A stretch of DNA of 56,184 nucleotides. Source: an uncultured Candidatus Nemicrothrix sp. (lineage in GTDB: Bacteria > Actinomycetota > Acidimicrobiia > Acidimicrobiales > MedAcidi-G1). Positions 34,359-44,496 of the stretch are shown one piece after another. The notes beneath the pieces are model-generated. The model was not told the DNA's origin. It made no database searches and saw only the letters and a list, made by a program, of their open reading frames with translations. The position numbers were made by a program, and so were the translations under genes. Where the stretch lies: contig CAJXKL010000013.1 of assembly GCA_913055915.1 (NCBI GenBank), positions 1 to 56,184 on the forward strand, written 5' to 3'. The number at the start of each line of letters is the position of its first letter. Within the stretch, counting starts at the first letter, position 1.

Positions 34359-34919
34359 ATGAGACGGGTGGTGCTCGGTCTGACCGGAGCCAGTGGAGTT
34401 GCATTCGGAATACGCGCCCTTGAGATGCTCGTCGGCGTCGATGGCATCGAGTCTCATCTGATCGTCACCTCTGCGGCGAGGTTGACCATTGGTCTAGAGA
34501 CGGATCTCTCCGTAGCCGAGGTTGAGGGCCTCGCCGATGTGGTCCATCCCGTCAGGGATATCGCTGCCGGTCCCGCCAGCGGGTCATTTCAGACTGCCGG
34601 AATGCTCGTAGCCCCCTGCTCGATTCGAGCGCTCTCAGCCATTGCGAACTCCCACAGTTCTGACCTCCTGGTAAGGGCCGCTGACGTAACGCTCAAAGAG
34701 CATCGACCACTCGTGCTTATGGTCCGTGAGGCGCCGCTACATCTGGGGCACCTGCGCCTGATGTCCCAGGTGGTGGAGATGGGTGGGGTCGTCTACCCGC
34801 CGGTACCGGCTCTCTACACCCGCCCAGAGACCCTCGACGACATGGTGTCCCACACCGCTGCTCGGGCCCTTGACTTGTTGGGTGTTGAGATAGATGGCAT
34901 GGAGCGCTGGCTAGGGTGA
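34359..34919 (+). CDS. ubiX: UbiX flavin prenyltransferase
   Basis: A 186-residue flavoprotein that builds prenylated FMN for UbiD enzymes. The N-terminal VVLGLTGASGVAFGIRALEM is the FMN-binding signature; LIVTSAA, APCSIRALSAIA and REAPLHLGHLRLM complete the family pattern. I use ATG 34359, with GGAG 8 nt upstream. It lies 1.4 kb from the UbiD gene and upstream of a creatininase-family gene. Its presence in the island supports a cofactor role local to that decarboxylase. Confidence 0.9.
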   Translation: MRRVVLGLTGASGVAFGIRALEMLVGVDGIESHLIVTSAARLTIGLETDLSVAEVEGLADVVHPVRDIAAGPASGSFQTAGMLVAPCSIRALSAIANSHSSDLLVRAADVTLKEHRPLVLMVREAPLHLGHLRLMSQVVEMGGVVYPPVPALYTRPETLDDMVSHTAARALDLLGVEIDGMERWLG

Positions 34920-34923
34920 CGCC

Positions 34924-35694
34924 ATGTCCGGATGCCTCGCCGACCTGTCAGGGCCGAGTATCTCAGATGCCGTAGGCGTCGATTCGATCATCCTGCTCCC
35001 CGTTGGTGCCATCGAACAGCACGGCCCCCACCTGCCACTGTCGGTCGATTCCGTCATCGCCGAAGAGGTGGCCTCGGCGGTCCTGGCTGCCGCCGGTAAC
35101 GAGGTGGACCTGTGGCTACTTCCGACCCTGGCAGTGTCCAAGTCCAATGAGCACGCCTGGTCGCCCGGAACCCTCTGGTTGAGCTCCGAGACGATGCTGC
35201 GGGTCCTCGATGACATCGCCGCCTGCGTGGCGACCACACCTGCGCGCAGGCTCGTCTTCCTGAACGCCCACGGTGGGAACTCGTCGCTACTTTCGGTGGC
35301 CTGTCGGGATATCCGGGTGAGACACGACCTGTTGACCTTCCTCGTGCATCCGTCCCTGCCGCCTGCGTCCGGCGGCACGAGCACCGAAGAGGAGCTCGGC
35401 ATGGGAATCCACGGTGGTCTCAACGAGACCTCCGTCTTCGCCCACCTGCGACCCGGAGAGGTCAACATGGACCTCGCCGTTCGCCGCGTCCCCGAATGGA
35501 TGGCAGGCAACGCGTCGGTCCGCTTCGGTGGCCCGGTGCAGTTCGGGTGGACAAGCCGGGACTTTGGACCCGACGGCCACATCGGTGACCCCACCGGCGC
35601 CAACCCCGAGTTGGGCCGGAAGTTGTTCGATGCGGCAGTGGCCAGCCTCGCTGAGCAGATGTGCGAGATCGCCGGATTCGACTTCAGGGCTTGA
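34924..35694 (+). CDS. creatininase-family cyclic amidohydrolase
   Basis: A 256-residue protein of the creatininase/MftE/FAPy-hydrolase family. Metal ligands are recognisable in LLPVGAIEQHGPHLPLSVDS (Glu, His, Asp), NAHGGNSS (His) and GGLNETS (Glu). Creatininase opens a cyclic amidine; other members open formamidopyrimidines or process mycofactocin. No mycofactocin genes are near, so ring opening or amide hydrolysis in this pathway is the better guess. It starts 4 nt after the ubiX stop. Confidence 0.85.
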   Translation: MSGCLADLSGPSISDAVGVDSIILLPVGAIEQHGPHLPLSVDSVIAEEVASAVLAAAGNEVDLWLLPTLAVSKSNEHAWSPGTLWLSSETMLRVLDDIAACVATTPARRLVFLNAHGGNSSLLSVACRDIRVRHDLLTFLVHPSLPPASGGTSTEEELGMGIHGGLNETSVFAHLRPGEVNMDLAVRRVPEWMAGNASVRFGGPVQFGWTSRDFGPDGHIGDPTGANPELGRKLFDAAVASLAEQMCEIAGFDFRA

Positions 35695-35743
35695 GCAGGC
35701 GTTTCACGGCTGGTCATATCTGGGGCATGATGTCCCGGTGCAG

Positions 35744-35971
35744 ATGATTGCCGAGTTCACGATCGAACCCTTTGTTGAGGGCGATCCGGGACCCCATGTT
35801 CTGACCGCAATCGAGGTTGCAGAATCAGCCGGACTGGCCGTGGAGGTCGGACCGTTCGGTACGTCGGCCAGCGGAGATTCTGAAGCGGTCCTGTCCACGG
35901 TCGACGGAATCCTTAGGGCAGCGGTGACCAATGGAGCCACCCGGGTTTCGCTGCAGCTGAACGTCGGGTGA
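35744..35971 (+). CDS. small thiamine-binding/MTH1187-YkoF-like protein
   Basis: A 75-residue protein matching the MTH1187/YkoF-type fold: MIAEFTIEPFVEGDPGPHVL, VEVGPFGTSASGDSEAVL and GATRVSLQLNVG. Family members bind thiamine or related heteroaromatics and often sit with transporters. The ATG at 35744 is chosen from homologue length; GTG 35738 is possible. It lies 49 nt after the creatininase-family gene and 120 nt before the BMP transporter. Confidence 0.75.
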   Translation: MIAEFTIEPFVEGDPGPHVLTAIEVAESAGLAVEVGPFGTSASGDSEAVLSTVDGILRAAVTNGATRVSLQLNVG

Positions 35972-36004
35972 TCAACCGGTCATCTGTGGCGCGCCCGCAA
36001 GAAA

Positions 36005-36067
36005 CCTGACAGGGTGTCTTACGTCAGGGGCGAGATGAGTTGAGATCGATGCAGCGATCCTGATCGC
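36005..36067. promoter_or_regulatory. two inverted repeats upstream of the BMP transporter operon
   Basis: CCTGAC (36005-36010) and GTCAGG (36023-36028) form an inverted repeat with a 12-nt spacer. GCGATC (36054-36059) and GATCGC (36062-36067) form a second one with a 2-nt spacer, about 24 nt before the start codon. The first could be a weak terminator for the small gene upstream or an operator; the second looks like an operator. Confidence 0.4.
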
Positions 36068-36091
36068 GTCTGACGGAAGGGAAGTTTCAGA

Positions 36092-37177
36092 ATGACGATA
36101 CACAGACGTCTACTCGGCCTCCTGGCGATGGTCCTGACGCTCGGAATGGTGGCCTCGGCCTGCGGCTCCGACGATGGTGCTGACACCAAGGCTGCGTTCA
36201 TCTACGTAGGACCTGTCGGTGACGCCGGCTGGACCTACGCCCACGATCAGGGACGGGCCGCCGCGGCGGCCGAGACCGGTGTGCAGACGGCGTACGTAGA
36301 GGCCGTTCCCGAGGGAACCGCCGACTTCGGCAACCATGTACGCGACTTCATCGACCAGGGCTACAACGTCATCATTGGCACGTCGTTCGGCTACATGGAT
36401 GACATGCTGGCACTTGCCGACGAGTACCCCGATGTCGTCTTCGAGCACGTTTCCGGCTTCAAGCAGAATGACACCAACTTCGGCAACACCTTCGGTCGCA
36501 TGTACGAGCCCCGGTTCCTGACCGGAATGGTCGCCGGCTCTGCAACCGAGTCAAACCTGCTTGGCTACGTGGCGGCGTTCCCGATCCCCGAGGTCATCCG
36601 GGGAATCAACGCATTCACGCTCGGTGTGAGGGCGGTGAACCCGGATGCACAGGTTGAGGTGATCTGGACAAGCACCTGGTTCGATCCAGCGGTCGAGGGC
36701 GATTCCGCCCAGGCCCTGCTCGACAAGGGAGCCGACGTGATCGCAATGCACCAGGACTCCACCGCCGCAGGCGAGAAGGCCGAGGCGGCTGGTGCCCGGT
36801 GGGTCTCCTACAACTCCGACATGAGCGCGTTCGCACCCAATGCATTCCTTACCGCTCCGGTCTGGGACTGGGGCCCGCGCTATGTCGAGATCATCGAGGC
36901 TGCCAAGGCCGGCACCTACGAGCCGGATGCCTACTGGGGGTCCATGGCGGACGGCGTGGTTGACATCGCCGACATCGCAGCCGACGTTGACGCGGGTGTG
37001 AAGGCAGCCGTGGCGGACAAGAAGGCGGCGATCATCGCCGGCAACTTCCACGTCTTCAGCGGCCCGATCAACGATCAGGACGGCCACCTTGTAGTAGCTG
37101 CGGGCGAGACCATGGACGACGGTTCGATGCTCGGAATGGACTTCTTCGTTGAAGGAGTGATCGGCTCCACCGGCTGA
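36092..37177 (+). CDS. BMP-family ABC transporter substrate-binding lipoprotein
   Basis: A 361-residue lipoprotein with a signal peptide (MTIHRRLLGLLAMVLTLGMV) and lipobox ending at C24. The BMP/PnrA/Med fold is clear: AAFIYVGPVGDAGWTYAHDQ, GYNVIIGTSFGYMDDM, YVAAFPIPEVIRGINAFTLG and QDSTAAGEKAEAAG. BMP lipoproteins bind purine nucleosides or related ligands at the cell surface. GGAAGGGAAG upstream serves as ribosome site. It is followed by ATPase and two permease genes, so the importer is complete. Confidence 0.92.
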   Translation: MTIHRRLLGLLAMVLTLGMVASACGSDDGADTKAAFIYVGPVGDAGWTYAHDQGRAAAAAETGVQTAYVEAVPEGTADFGNHVRDFIDQGYNVIIGTSFGYMDDMLALADEYPDVVFEHVSGFKQNDTNFGNTFGRMYEPRFLTGMVAGSATESNLLGYVAAFPIPEVIRGINAFTLGVRAVNPDAQVEVIWTSTWFDPAVEGDSAQALLDKGADVIAMHQDSTAAGEKAEAAGARWVSYNSDMSAFAPNAFLTAPVWDWGPRYVEIIEAAKAGTYEPDAYWGSMADGVVDIADIAADVDAGVKAAVADKKAAIIAGNFHVFSGPINDQDGHLVVAAGETMDDGSMLGMDFFVEGVIGSTG

Positions 37178-37207
37178 TCCGGCAGTTCCCGAAACTGACA
37201 TACGTGC

Positions 37208-37271
37208 ACGGCGGCGGCGGAGGGGACCTCTCCGGCGCCGCCGTCGCGTCTGACCCCGAAGGTCCCCTCCG
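37208..37271 (+). promoter_or_regulatory. candidate two-state RNA hairpin between binding protein and ATPase genes
   Basis: Hairpin A pairs ACGGCGGCG (37208-37216) with CGCCGCCGT (37236-37244), continued inward by GGAG/CTCC pairing. Hairpin B pairs CGGAGGGGACCT (37218-37229) with AGGTCCCCTCCG (37260-37271), a perfect 12-bp match. A and B share 37218-37229 and cannot both form. Neither is followed by a U-run. B ends 2-3 nt before the GAGG ribosome site of the ATPase gene. Confidence 0.5.
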
Positions 37272-37285
37272 ATGAGGCAACCCCG

Positions 37286-38821
37286 ATGATGAACAAATTC
37301 GACACGCTGCCAGCCGTAACTGCCGTGGAATTGTCGGGAATCTGGAAGCGATTTCCCGGGGTTGTCGCGAACGCCGGGGCCAGTCTGAGCGTTTACCGAG
37401 GCAGCATCCACGCCGTTCTCGGCGAGAACGGTGCCGGAAAGTCGACGCTCATGAACGTGCTGGCCGGTGTCTACCGACCCGATGAAGGGGAGGTCCGCGT
37501 CGAGGGGGTGGAGCACAGGTTCCGTACCCCCGCCGACGCCCTTGCGTCAGGGATCGGCATGGTGCACCAGGAGTTCCGCCTGGTTCCCTCGTTCACCGTG
37601 GCTGAGAACGTGGTGCTGGGTGCCGCCGCCCGGGTCCTGCGGCGCCAGGCCATTGAGGACGAGGTGGGGGAGTTGGCCGAGCGTTTCGGCTTGGCCACCC
37701 GACCCGAGCGTCCGGTGTGGCAACTGTCGATGGGTGAGCGCCAGAGGGTCGAGATCCTCAAGGCCCTCTGGCGTGATGCCCGCATCCTGATTCTGGATGA
37801 ACCAACAGCGGTGCTCACACCGGCAGAGGCCGACGAGTTGGGGGTTGTGCTCAGGGCAATGGCCGATGCCGGCAGGTCGGTGATATTCATCAGCCACAAG
37901 CTCCACGAGGTGACCGGTTTCTGTGACGAGGCAACCGTGCTGCGGGGAGGCCGGACGGTCGCCGCTTCCATGAGCGTCCCTGATACGGATGCGGGAGAGT
38001 TGGCATCGCTCATGGTCGGGTCCTTGCCTGTGACAACCGAGAGGCCACCAGCTCATCCAACGGGCCCACCCCTCCTGGAGGTCTCCGGCCTGTCGGCGCT
38101 CGGCGACCGCGGCCTACCGGCACTCGAGTCGGTCGACCTGACAGTCAGGGCCGGCGAGATCGTCGGCATCGCCGGTGTCGCAGGCAACGGCCAGCGTGAG
38201 CTGTGCCAGGTCGTGTCGGGCCTACGGCCAGCGAAGGCCGGAACCGTCCACCTCGCAGGTGACGACATGACGGGGGCTTCACCCAGGAGGCTCTTCCAGG
38301 CGGGGCTCGGCTACATCCCCGAGGATCGCCTTGGAGTTGGCCTGGCTCCCCGCCTGTCCGTGATCGACAACTCCATACTTCGCACATACGAGGCCCACCG
38401 CCGTGGCCCGTTCATCGTCGCCGACAGGGCTGAGGCCCACTGCGCAGACCTGGTCGAGAGGTTCGGAGTACGCACCGGTCCCCTTGACGAGCCCATGGCC
38501 GGACTGTCCGGTGGCAACCTGCAACGGCTACTTGTCGGGCGGGAGTTGAGCGGTAGGCCGCGGGTCGTAATGGCTGCCCAGCCGACCCGCGGGCTCGACG
38601 TGCAGGGAGTCAAGGCGATCCAGGACCTCCTTGTCGAGGCAAGGGAGGCGGGCGCAGCGGTGCTGCTGGTCTCTGAGGACCTCGACGAACTGCTGACCCT
38701 CGCCGACCGCCTGGTTGTCATGCATGACGGCGAGATCGTCGGCGAGTTCGATCCCACGACGGCCGCCCGGTCAGAGATCGGTGAGGCGATGATCGGCCAT
38801 GCCGCAGGAGTGGGTTCGTGA
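37286..38821 (+). CDS. BMP-type ABC transporter ATPase, two ABC domains
   Basis: A 511-residue duplicated ATPase of the RbsA/NupO type. Domain 1 has GENGAGKST, SMGERQRVEI and ILILDEPTAVLTPAEAD; domain 2 has a degenerate Walker A (GVAGNGQRE), LSGGNLQRLLVGREL and AAQPTRGLD, as is usual for this family. It energises uptake by the two permeases that follow. Its ATG lies 8 nt after GAGG, next to the possible hairpin switch. It overlaps the first permease gene by 4 nt. Confidence 0.92.
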   Translation: MMNKFDTLPAVTAVELSGIWKRFPGVVANAGASLSVYRGSIHAVLGENGAGKSTLMNVLAGVYRPDEGEVRVEGVEHRFRTPADALASGIGMVHQEFRLVPSFTVAENVVLGAAARVLRRQAIEDEVGELAERFGLATRPERPVWQLSMGERQRVEILKALWRDARILILDEPTAVLTPAEADELGVVLRAMADAGRSVIFISHKLHEVTGFCDEATVLRGGRTVAASMSVPDTDAGELASLMVGSLPVTTERPPAHPTGPPLLEVSGLSALGDRGLPALESVDLTVRAGEIVGIAGVAGNGQRELCQVVSGLRPAKAGTVHLAGDDMTGASPRRLFQAGLGYIPEDRLGVGLAPRLSVIDNSILRTYEAHRRGPFIVADRAEAHCADLVERFGVRTGPLDEPMAGLSGGNLQRLLVGRELSGRPRVVMAAQPTRGLDVQGVKAIQDLLVEAREAGAAVLLVSEDLDELLTLADRLVVMHDGEIVGEFDPTTAARSEIGEAMIGHAAGVGS

Positions 38822-39912
38822 ACCGGCCGGTTCTCGTCCGGCGTGAGCAGGCCCTCCGGGGCGGTCAGCCACTGTCGTTCGCAATAGGCCTTGTAGTGGC
38901 GCTCACGATCGGAATCGTGCTGTTGCTGGGTGCCGGGCACGACCCGGTCGCCATCTACGAGCGCATGTTCGTCGCTGCACTGGGAGATCCCGACTCGTGG
39001 TCGGTGACCCTGAACCGGGCGGTACCCCTGGGCCTCGCCGGCCTGGCGGTGGCCATCGCCGGCTCCATGGGGCTCTGGAACATCGGAGCCGAGGGACAGA
39101 TCCTGGCCGGGGCCATGATGGCGGCGGGTGTGGCGAGGATCGGCGAGGGTTGGCCTGGTCCGGTTCTTGTGACGGCGATCCTCGTAGGTGGTGTGCTTGG
39201 TGGAAGCCTGTGGGCCCTGGGGCCGGCTGTGGCACGGTCCCAGATCGGGGTGAACGAGATCCTTACGACCCTGATGCTGAACGAGGTTGCCCTTCGTCTC
39301 GCCCAGTGGCTCATCCACGGCCCATGGAAGGACCCCGACTCGTTCAACTTCCCGCTCGCCCCGATGATCCCGGACCATGGCCGCCTGCCGACGCTGTTCG
39401 GGCGTGCCCATGTAGGGGTGATCGTCGCCCTTGTCGTCATTGCCCTGTTTGCCGTCGCAGTGAACCGGACTGCATGGGGCTTCGAGTTGCGGGTGGCCGG
39501 CTCGTCTGGGGCGACTGCCCGCTACGCCGGCATATCACTGGAGCGCAAGACCGCAACGGTTCTCGTCATGGCCGGTGGCGCAGCGGGCCTTGCCGGTGGA
39601 ATCGAACTGGCCGGGACGGCGGACAGGTTGACTGAGGGAATATCCAACGGCTTCGGCTATGCGGGGATCATCGTGGCGGCCCTGGCCCTGATGCGGCCGT
39701 CGGGCGTTGCCGCCGTTGCTGTGTTGTTCGGTGCGGTACAGATAGGTGGCCAGAGCATCCAGACAATGGGCGTCTCGTCGTCGGTCTCCACCATTCTTCA
39801 GGCCCTGATCCTCTTCGGAGCCATCGGTGCCGGTGTGTTGAGCCGGTACCAGGTTCGCATGGTCGCCGGTGATCCCGGTGGCGATGTTGTTGAGTTGGGA
39901 GAGGCCAGGTGA
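38818..39912 (+). CDS. BMP-type ABC transporter permease 1 (NupP-like)
   Basis: A 364-residue inner-membrane permease of the branched-chain/nucleoside type, with multiple hydrophobic segments starting at LSFAIGLVVALTIGIVLLLG. Family segments are GLWNIGAEGQILAGA, GVNEILTTLMLNEVA and ATARYAGISLERKT. It pairs with the next permease to form the heterodimeric channel. The GTG start overlaps the ATPase stop by 4 nt. Confidence 0.9.
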   Translation: MNRPVLVRREQALRGGQPLSFAIGLVVALTIGIVLLLGAGHDPVAIYERMFVAALGDPDSWSVTLNRAVPLGLAGLAVAIAGSMGLWNIGAEGQILAGAMMAAGVARIGEGWPGPVLVTAILVGGVLGGSLWALGPAVARSQIGVNEILTTLMLNEVALRLAQWLIHGPWKDPDSFNFPLAPMIPDHGRLPTLFGRAHVGVIVALVVIALFAVAVNRTAWGFELRVAGSSGATARYAGISLERKTATVLVMAGGAAGLAGGIELAGTADRLTEGISNGFGYAGIIVAALALMRPSGVAAVAVLFGAVQIGGQSIQTMGVSSSVSTILQALILFGAIGAGVLSRYQVRMVAGDPGGDVVELGEAR

Positions 39913-40841
39913 ACGAGGCGTCCCTCATCGGCCTGTGCGCCGCAACGGTGTCCTTCGGTGCCCTCCTCTACCTGGCAGCTCTGGGTGAGATGGTGTCCGA
40001 GAAGGCTGGGATCTTGAACCTCGGGGTCGAGGGGATGATGGCCATGGGGGCCGTAACCGGCTTCATGACCGCACTGGAGTTCGGCAACCCGTGGCTGGCG
40101 CTGGTGGTGGCCGTGCTGGCTGGCGCCCTGGTTGCACTGTTACACGGTTGGTTCACGGTCGTGTTGGGAGCCGAGCAGGTCGTGTCAGGCCTGTCTCTCA
40201 CGATTCTGGGTCTGGGCCTGGCGGCCTACCTCGGTAAGAATGCTGTCGGCCGACCACCCGGTGCCGTTCTGGCACCCGTCGACTGGCCTGTCCTCTCAGA
40301 CATTCGCTGGGTGGGGCCGGTTCTCTTCCAGCAGTCGCCGATGGTCTACCTGTCGGTCCTTGTCGGGGTGGTTGTCTGGTTCGTGCTCAGCCGGACACGC
40401 ACCGGGCTGGCCCTGAGGGCGGCAGGGGAGTCGGCGTCGACAGCCGATGCGGCCGGCCACTCCATTGTGGGCCTCCGCCTCGCAGCCGTAGCCGTCGGTG
40501 GAGGCCTTGCCGGCGCCTCCGGCGCATACCTCACCCTCTCGCTCACCCCGCAGTGGGCCGAGGGGATCACCGCCGGTCGGGGTTGGATAGCCGTGGCGCT
40601 GGTGATCTTCGGTGCATGGAAGCCGGGTCGGGTGGCGCTGGGAGCGCTGCTGTTCGGCGGCACGTTGGCGCTCAAGACCAGGCTGCAGACTTTCGGCGTG
40701 GACTTCTCACCGATCCTGCTGTCAATGCTTCCCTACCTGCTGACCATCGGCGTACTCGTCGTGATCTCAGTTCGGGCGAGGAACCGTCCATCGCCGGCTC
40801 CCGCCTCGTTGGGCATCGCCTACCGGCGCGAGGAACGCTGA
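39909..40841 (+). CDS. BMP-type ABC transporter permease 2 (NupQ-like)
   Basis: A 310-residue permease, partner of the preceding gene. Typical segments are SEKAGILNLGVEGMMAMGAV, GAEQVVSGLSLTILGLGLA and GRGWIAVALVIFGAWKPGRV. Its GTG overlaps the previous stop by 4 nt, so all transporter genes after the binding protein are translationally linked. It ends at a hairpin shared with the convergent PLP gene. Confidence 0.9.
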   Translation: MNEASLIGLCAATVSFGALLYLAALGEMVSEKAGILNLGVEGMMAMGAVTGFMTALEFGNPWLALVVAVLAGALVALLHGWFTVVLGAEQVVSGLSLTILGLGLAAYLGKNAVGRPPGAVLAPVDWPVLSDIRWVGPVLFQQSPMVYLSVLVGVVVWFVLSRTRTGLALRAAGESASTADAAGHSIVGLRLAAVAVGGGLAGASGAYLTLSLTPQWAEGITAGRGWIAVALVIFGAWKPGRVALGALLFGGTLALKTRLQTFGVDFSPILLSMLPYLLTIGVLVVISVRARNRPSPAPASLGIAYRREER

Positions 40842-40854
40842 CGGGCGGTCAGCG
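40836..40854. terminator. bidirectional terminator hairpin
   Basis: CGCTGAC (40836-40842), a GGGCG loop and GTCAGCG (40848-40854) form a perfect 7-bp stem between the convergent permease and PLP genes; each arm includes part of a stop codon. There is no T-run, so termination would rely on stem stability or Rho. Confidence 0.55.
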
Positions 40855-42063
40855 CTCGACACCTGTGAGCAGGACCACCACCGTGTCGTCGTCGTCGACC
40901 ATGCCGTGGCGTCGGGCTGTCAGGAGGCCGGCCAGGCCGGCAGTGCCGGTCGGGTCGGCAGGTACCCCGGTGTGGTCGTGGACGAGGCGATGGGCCTCGG
41001 CCACCTCCGCCTCGGTCGACACCACGGGAGAACCGCCGCTTTCCAGCATTGTGGTCACGATCGGTTGCCAGTCGTAGACGACGTCGTCAAGGATGCCGGT
41101 GGCCAGCGAGCCTGGGTCATCCCATGGCCACATGAGGGAAGAGTCGTCTGGGCTGGTCAGGGCGGCAAGGGGATCGTCCAGTTGTTGCACAAGCCTGAAC
41201 GCACGCGCCAGTGGGGCACAGCCCTCTGACTGGACGGCGTGCAATTTGGGCCTTGAGGCAAGGGCCCCCAGACCAGCTGCCTCAGTGAGGGCCTGGCTGG
41301 CCGAGCTGGCCAGGGCCCCACCACCAACCTGGATGAACAGGTGATCACAGGTGGTTGCTGATTCCATCAGGCCGGTCGCCAACTCGAACCCGATGGTCCG
41401 GCCGCCGTCGATTGTCATGAGGTTCTCGGTTCCCTGGCAGGTGAACGGGATTGCTCCATCGGCGACCAGCTCACGGGCGCGTAGGACGCACGGATCGCCA
41501 ACCTCGCCGTCGCGCCTCTCACAGGTCTTCGCGGTGGCACCCAGGTCGTCGAGCATGGCAAGTACCGCCGGATCAGCCCAGACCGGTACGTGGATCGTGA
41601 GTGGCCGGCTGGCGGCCCGCGCCACGACAGCGGCTGCAAGGGCGGCGTTTCCACACGAGGCGATGACCAGCGGGGTCTCGGCGGACACACCGTCCACCTC
41701 AAGGTGCAGGGCAAGGCCGAACAGGTGGCGTGCCTTGTGCGTCCCGGACACGTTGCCGGTCTCGTCCTTGCCGAGCAGCCTGCCTGTGTGGCCGAAGGCG
41801 GACCCGACCTCGGCCAGGTCGACCAGGGGCGTGTCCCGGAACCCGGTGCCGTCGACCTCGGCTACGGCACCATCCAGTCGGCGCACGATCTCGACGAAGG
41901 CTTCGTCGTCGAACCCAGCCTCCATGGCCCGATGATGGGACCAGAGCATCGACCGGTAGCGGACGAACGGGTTGGGGTCGGCGTCGAGGTCCTCTGAGCC
42001 GGTGGGCCAACGAGCACCCGGAGGGGATCCCAGCCAACCAACTGGCCGCTGCGGCGAGCTCAC
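40849..42063 (-). CDS. PLP-dependent enzyme, threonine synthase/beta-family fold
   Basis: A 404-residue fold-type II PLP enzyme. The PLP Lys is in NVSGTHKARHL, the Asn-containing phosphate loop in IASCGNAALAA, and a Gly-rich loop in IQVGGGALASS. It resembles threonine synthase and threonine dehydratase-like proteins without matching a defined activity. Possible jobs are beta-elimination or deamination of an amino-acid intermediate. I use GTG 42063, 7 nt after the upstream PLP gene; the frame extends to 42099 but overlaps it. Confidence 0.78.
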   Translation of the reverse strand: MSSPQRPVGWLGSPPGARWPTGSEDLDADPNPFVRYRSMLWSHHRAMEAGFDDEAFVEIVRRLDGAVAEVDGTGFRDTPLVDLAEVGSAFGHTGRLLGKDETGNVSGTHKARHLFGLALHLEVDGVSAETPLVIASCGNAALAAAVVARAASRPLTIHVPVWADPAVLAMLDDLGATAKTCERRDGEVGDPCVLRARELVADGAIPFTCQGTENLMTIDGGRTIGFELATGLMESATTCDHLFIQVGGGALASSASQALTEAAGLGALASRPKLHAVQSEGCAPLARAFRLVQQLDDPLAALTSPDDSSLMWPWDDPGSLATGILDDVVYDWQPIVTTMLESGGSPVVSTEAEVAEAHRLVHDHTGVPADPTGTAGLAGLLTARRHGMVDDDDTVVVLLTGVER

Positions 42064-42070
42064 CCGGTTT

Positions 42071-43588
<1,518 letters not shown>

Positions 43589-43766
43589 TAGCTATCTGTC
43601 TCCCGGTGGGCTGTCCTGGCTGGGAATTCAGGCTGATTGGAGGTTCAGGCTACCGCCGCCTGCAGGTCCGGGTTGACAAAGTGTGCAAACGGTCATTTGG
43701 CACAGAAACCGCAGATCAGCCGGTATGCCGCGGATCTCAGGCCCGATGGTGCGAGGCTATGGGGCC

Positions 43767-44435
43767 ATGTTTCGTAGGGTAATTCAGGTCGTCGTGACCT
43801 TGTGTTTGATCGCCGCGGGCGGTGTGCTGGCTTCTCGCGCCGCTGAACCCTCGGTGCGTCCCGTGCTCTACCCGGCGCCGCCCACCACGGTCGCTCCGCC
43901 GACCACCACGACCACGGTGTCGCCGTTCACCACGGTGGCGGTTACGCCCGCAACGACGGTTGCTGATGTGGCTCCCGTAGCCACAACCGTGCCTGGCGCA
44001 CCCGTGACCACCACCGCTCCTCCGCCCGTTACCACCACGACCGTTCCCATCGATGAGGAGGCTGTCCTCACCGCCCACTACGTGTGGGGCAAGAGCACTG
44101 CAGCCAGGACCCTCCAGACCGTCCTCGGCGTGACCGTGGACGGCTGGTACGGGCCAGCCACGAGGGCCGCCCACCTGGCTGAGAACACAGCCCGGGGCTT
44201 TGGCACGGGCGGGGTTCCGTCGGTGCCCACCACCACGACTGCTCCTCCAACTACCGCACCACCGGCAGGGGAGGCCACGACATCTACCGCCCCGTCGGTG
44301 ACCGTGCCGTCCACCTTCGGTGGCATGGGCGCTGAGATTGTCGCACAACTCCTGGGTCAACCATGTATTGCCGATGGCGACCTGGGCGACTGTCCGCCTG
44401 AGATCGACGCTCTCATCAGCGGCCTGGTGGGCTGA
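43767..44435 (+). CDS. secreted/anchored protein with Pro-Thr linkers and a PG-binding-like repeat
   Basis: A 222-residue protein beginning with a hydrophobic signal or anchor (MFRRVIQVVVTLCLIAAGGV). A long Thr/Pro/Val-rich linker of about 75 residues follows. Then comes a single short peptidoglycan-binding-like motif (TLQTVLGVTVDGWYGPATRAA), another Thr-rich linker, and a C-terminal end with two Cys (QPCIADGDLGDCPPEIDAL). This is a common actinobacterial exported protein layout. ATGs at 43725 and 43746 or GTG 43683 could be the real start; the signal sequence favours 43767. Confidence 0.65.
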   Translation: MFRRVIQVVVTLCLIAAGGVLASRAAEPSVRPVLYPAPPTTVAPPTTTTTVSPFTTVAVTPATTVADVAPVATTVPGAPVTTTAPPPVTTTTVPIDEEAVLTAHYVWGKSTAARTLQTVLGVTVDGWYGPATRAAHLAENTARGFGTGGVPSVPTTTTAPPTTAPPAGEATTSTAPSVTVPSTFGGMGAEIVAQLLGQPCIADGDLGDCPPEIDALISGLVG

Positions 44436-44467
44436 GGAGCAAACCCGGCGGCTGGCCACCAGATATC

Positions 44468-44496
44468 TTGAGTATCGAACATATGTTCGATACGGT
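44468..44496 (+). promoter_or_regulatory. SOS promoter of dnaE2 with LexA box between -35 and -10
   Basis: TTGAGT (44468-44473, -35) and TACGGT (44491-44496, -10) are separated by exactly 17 nt. That spacer carries CGAACATATGTTCG, the Gram-positive/actinobacterial LexA box, inside a perfect 22-bp palindrome at 44472-44493. LexA binding would block RNA polymerase. The -10 ends 8 nt before the GTG, so the mRNA is probably leaderless. Confidence 0.85.

Noticed and set aside
34924-35694. Assigning the creatininase-family gene as mycofactocin MftE
   Set aside because: No mftA, mftB, mftC or related genes are in the window, and the family is broad.
43885-44060. Thr/Pro/Val-coding low-complexity DNA as a tandem repeat or CRISPR-like array
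   Set aside because: It has no fixed repeat unit or spacers and translates into an ordinary extracellular linker.
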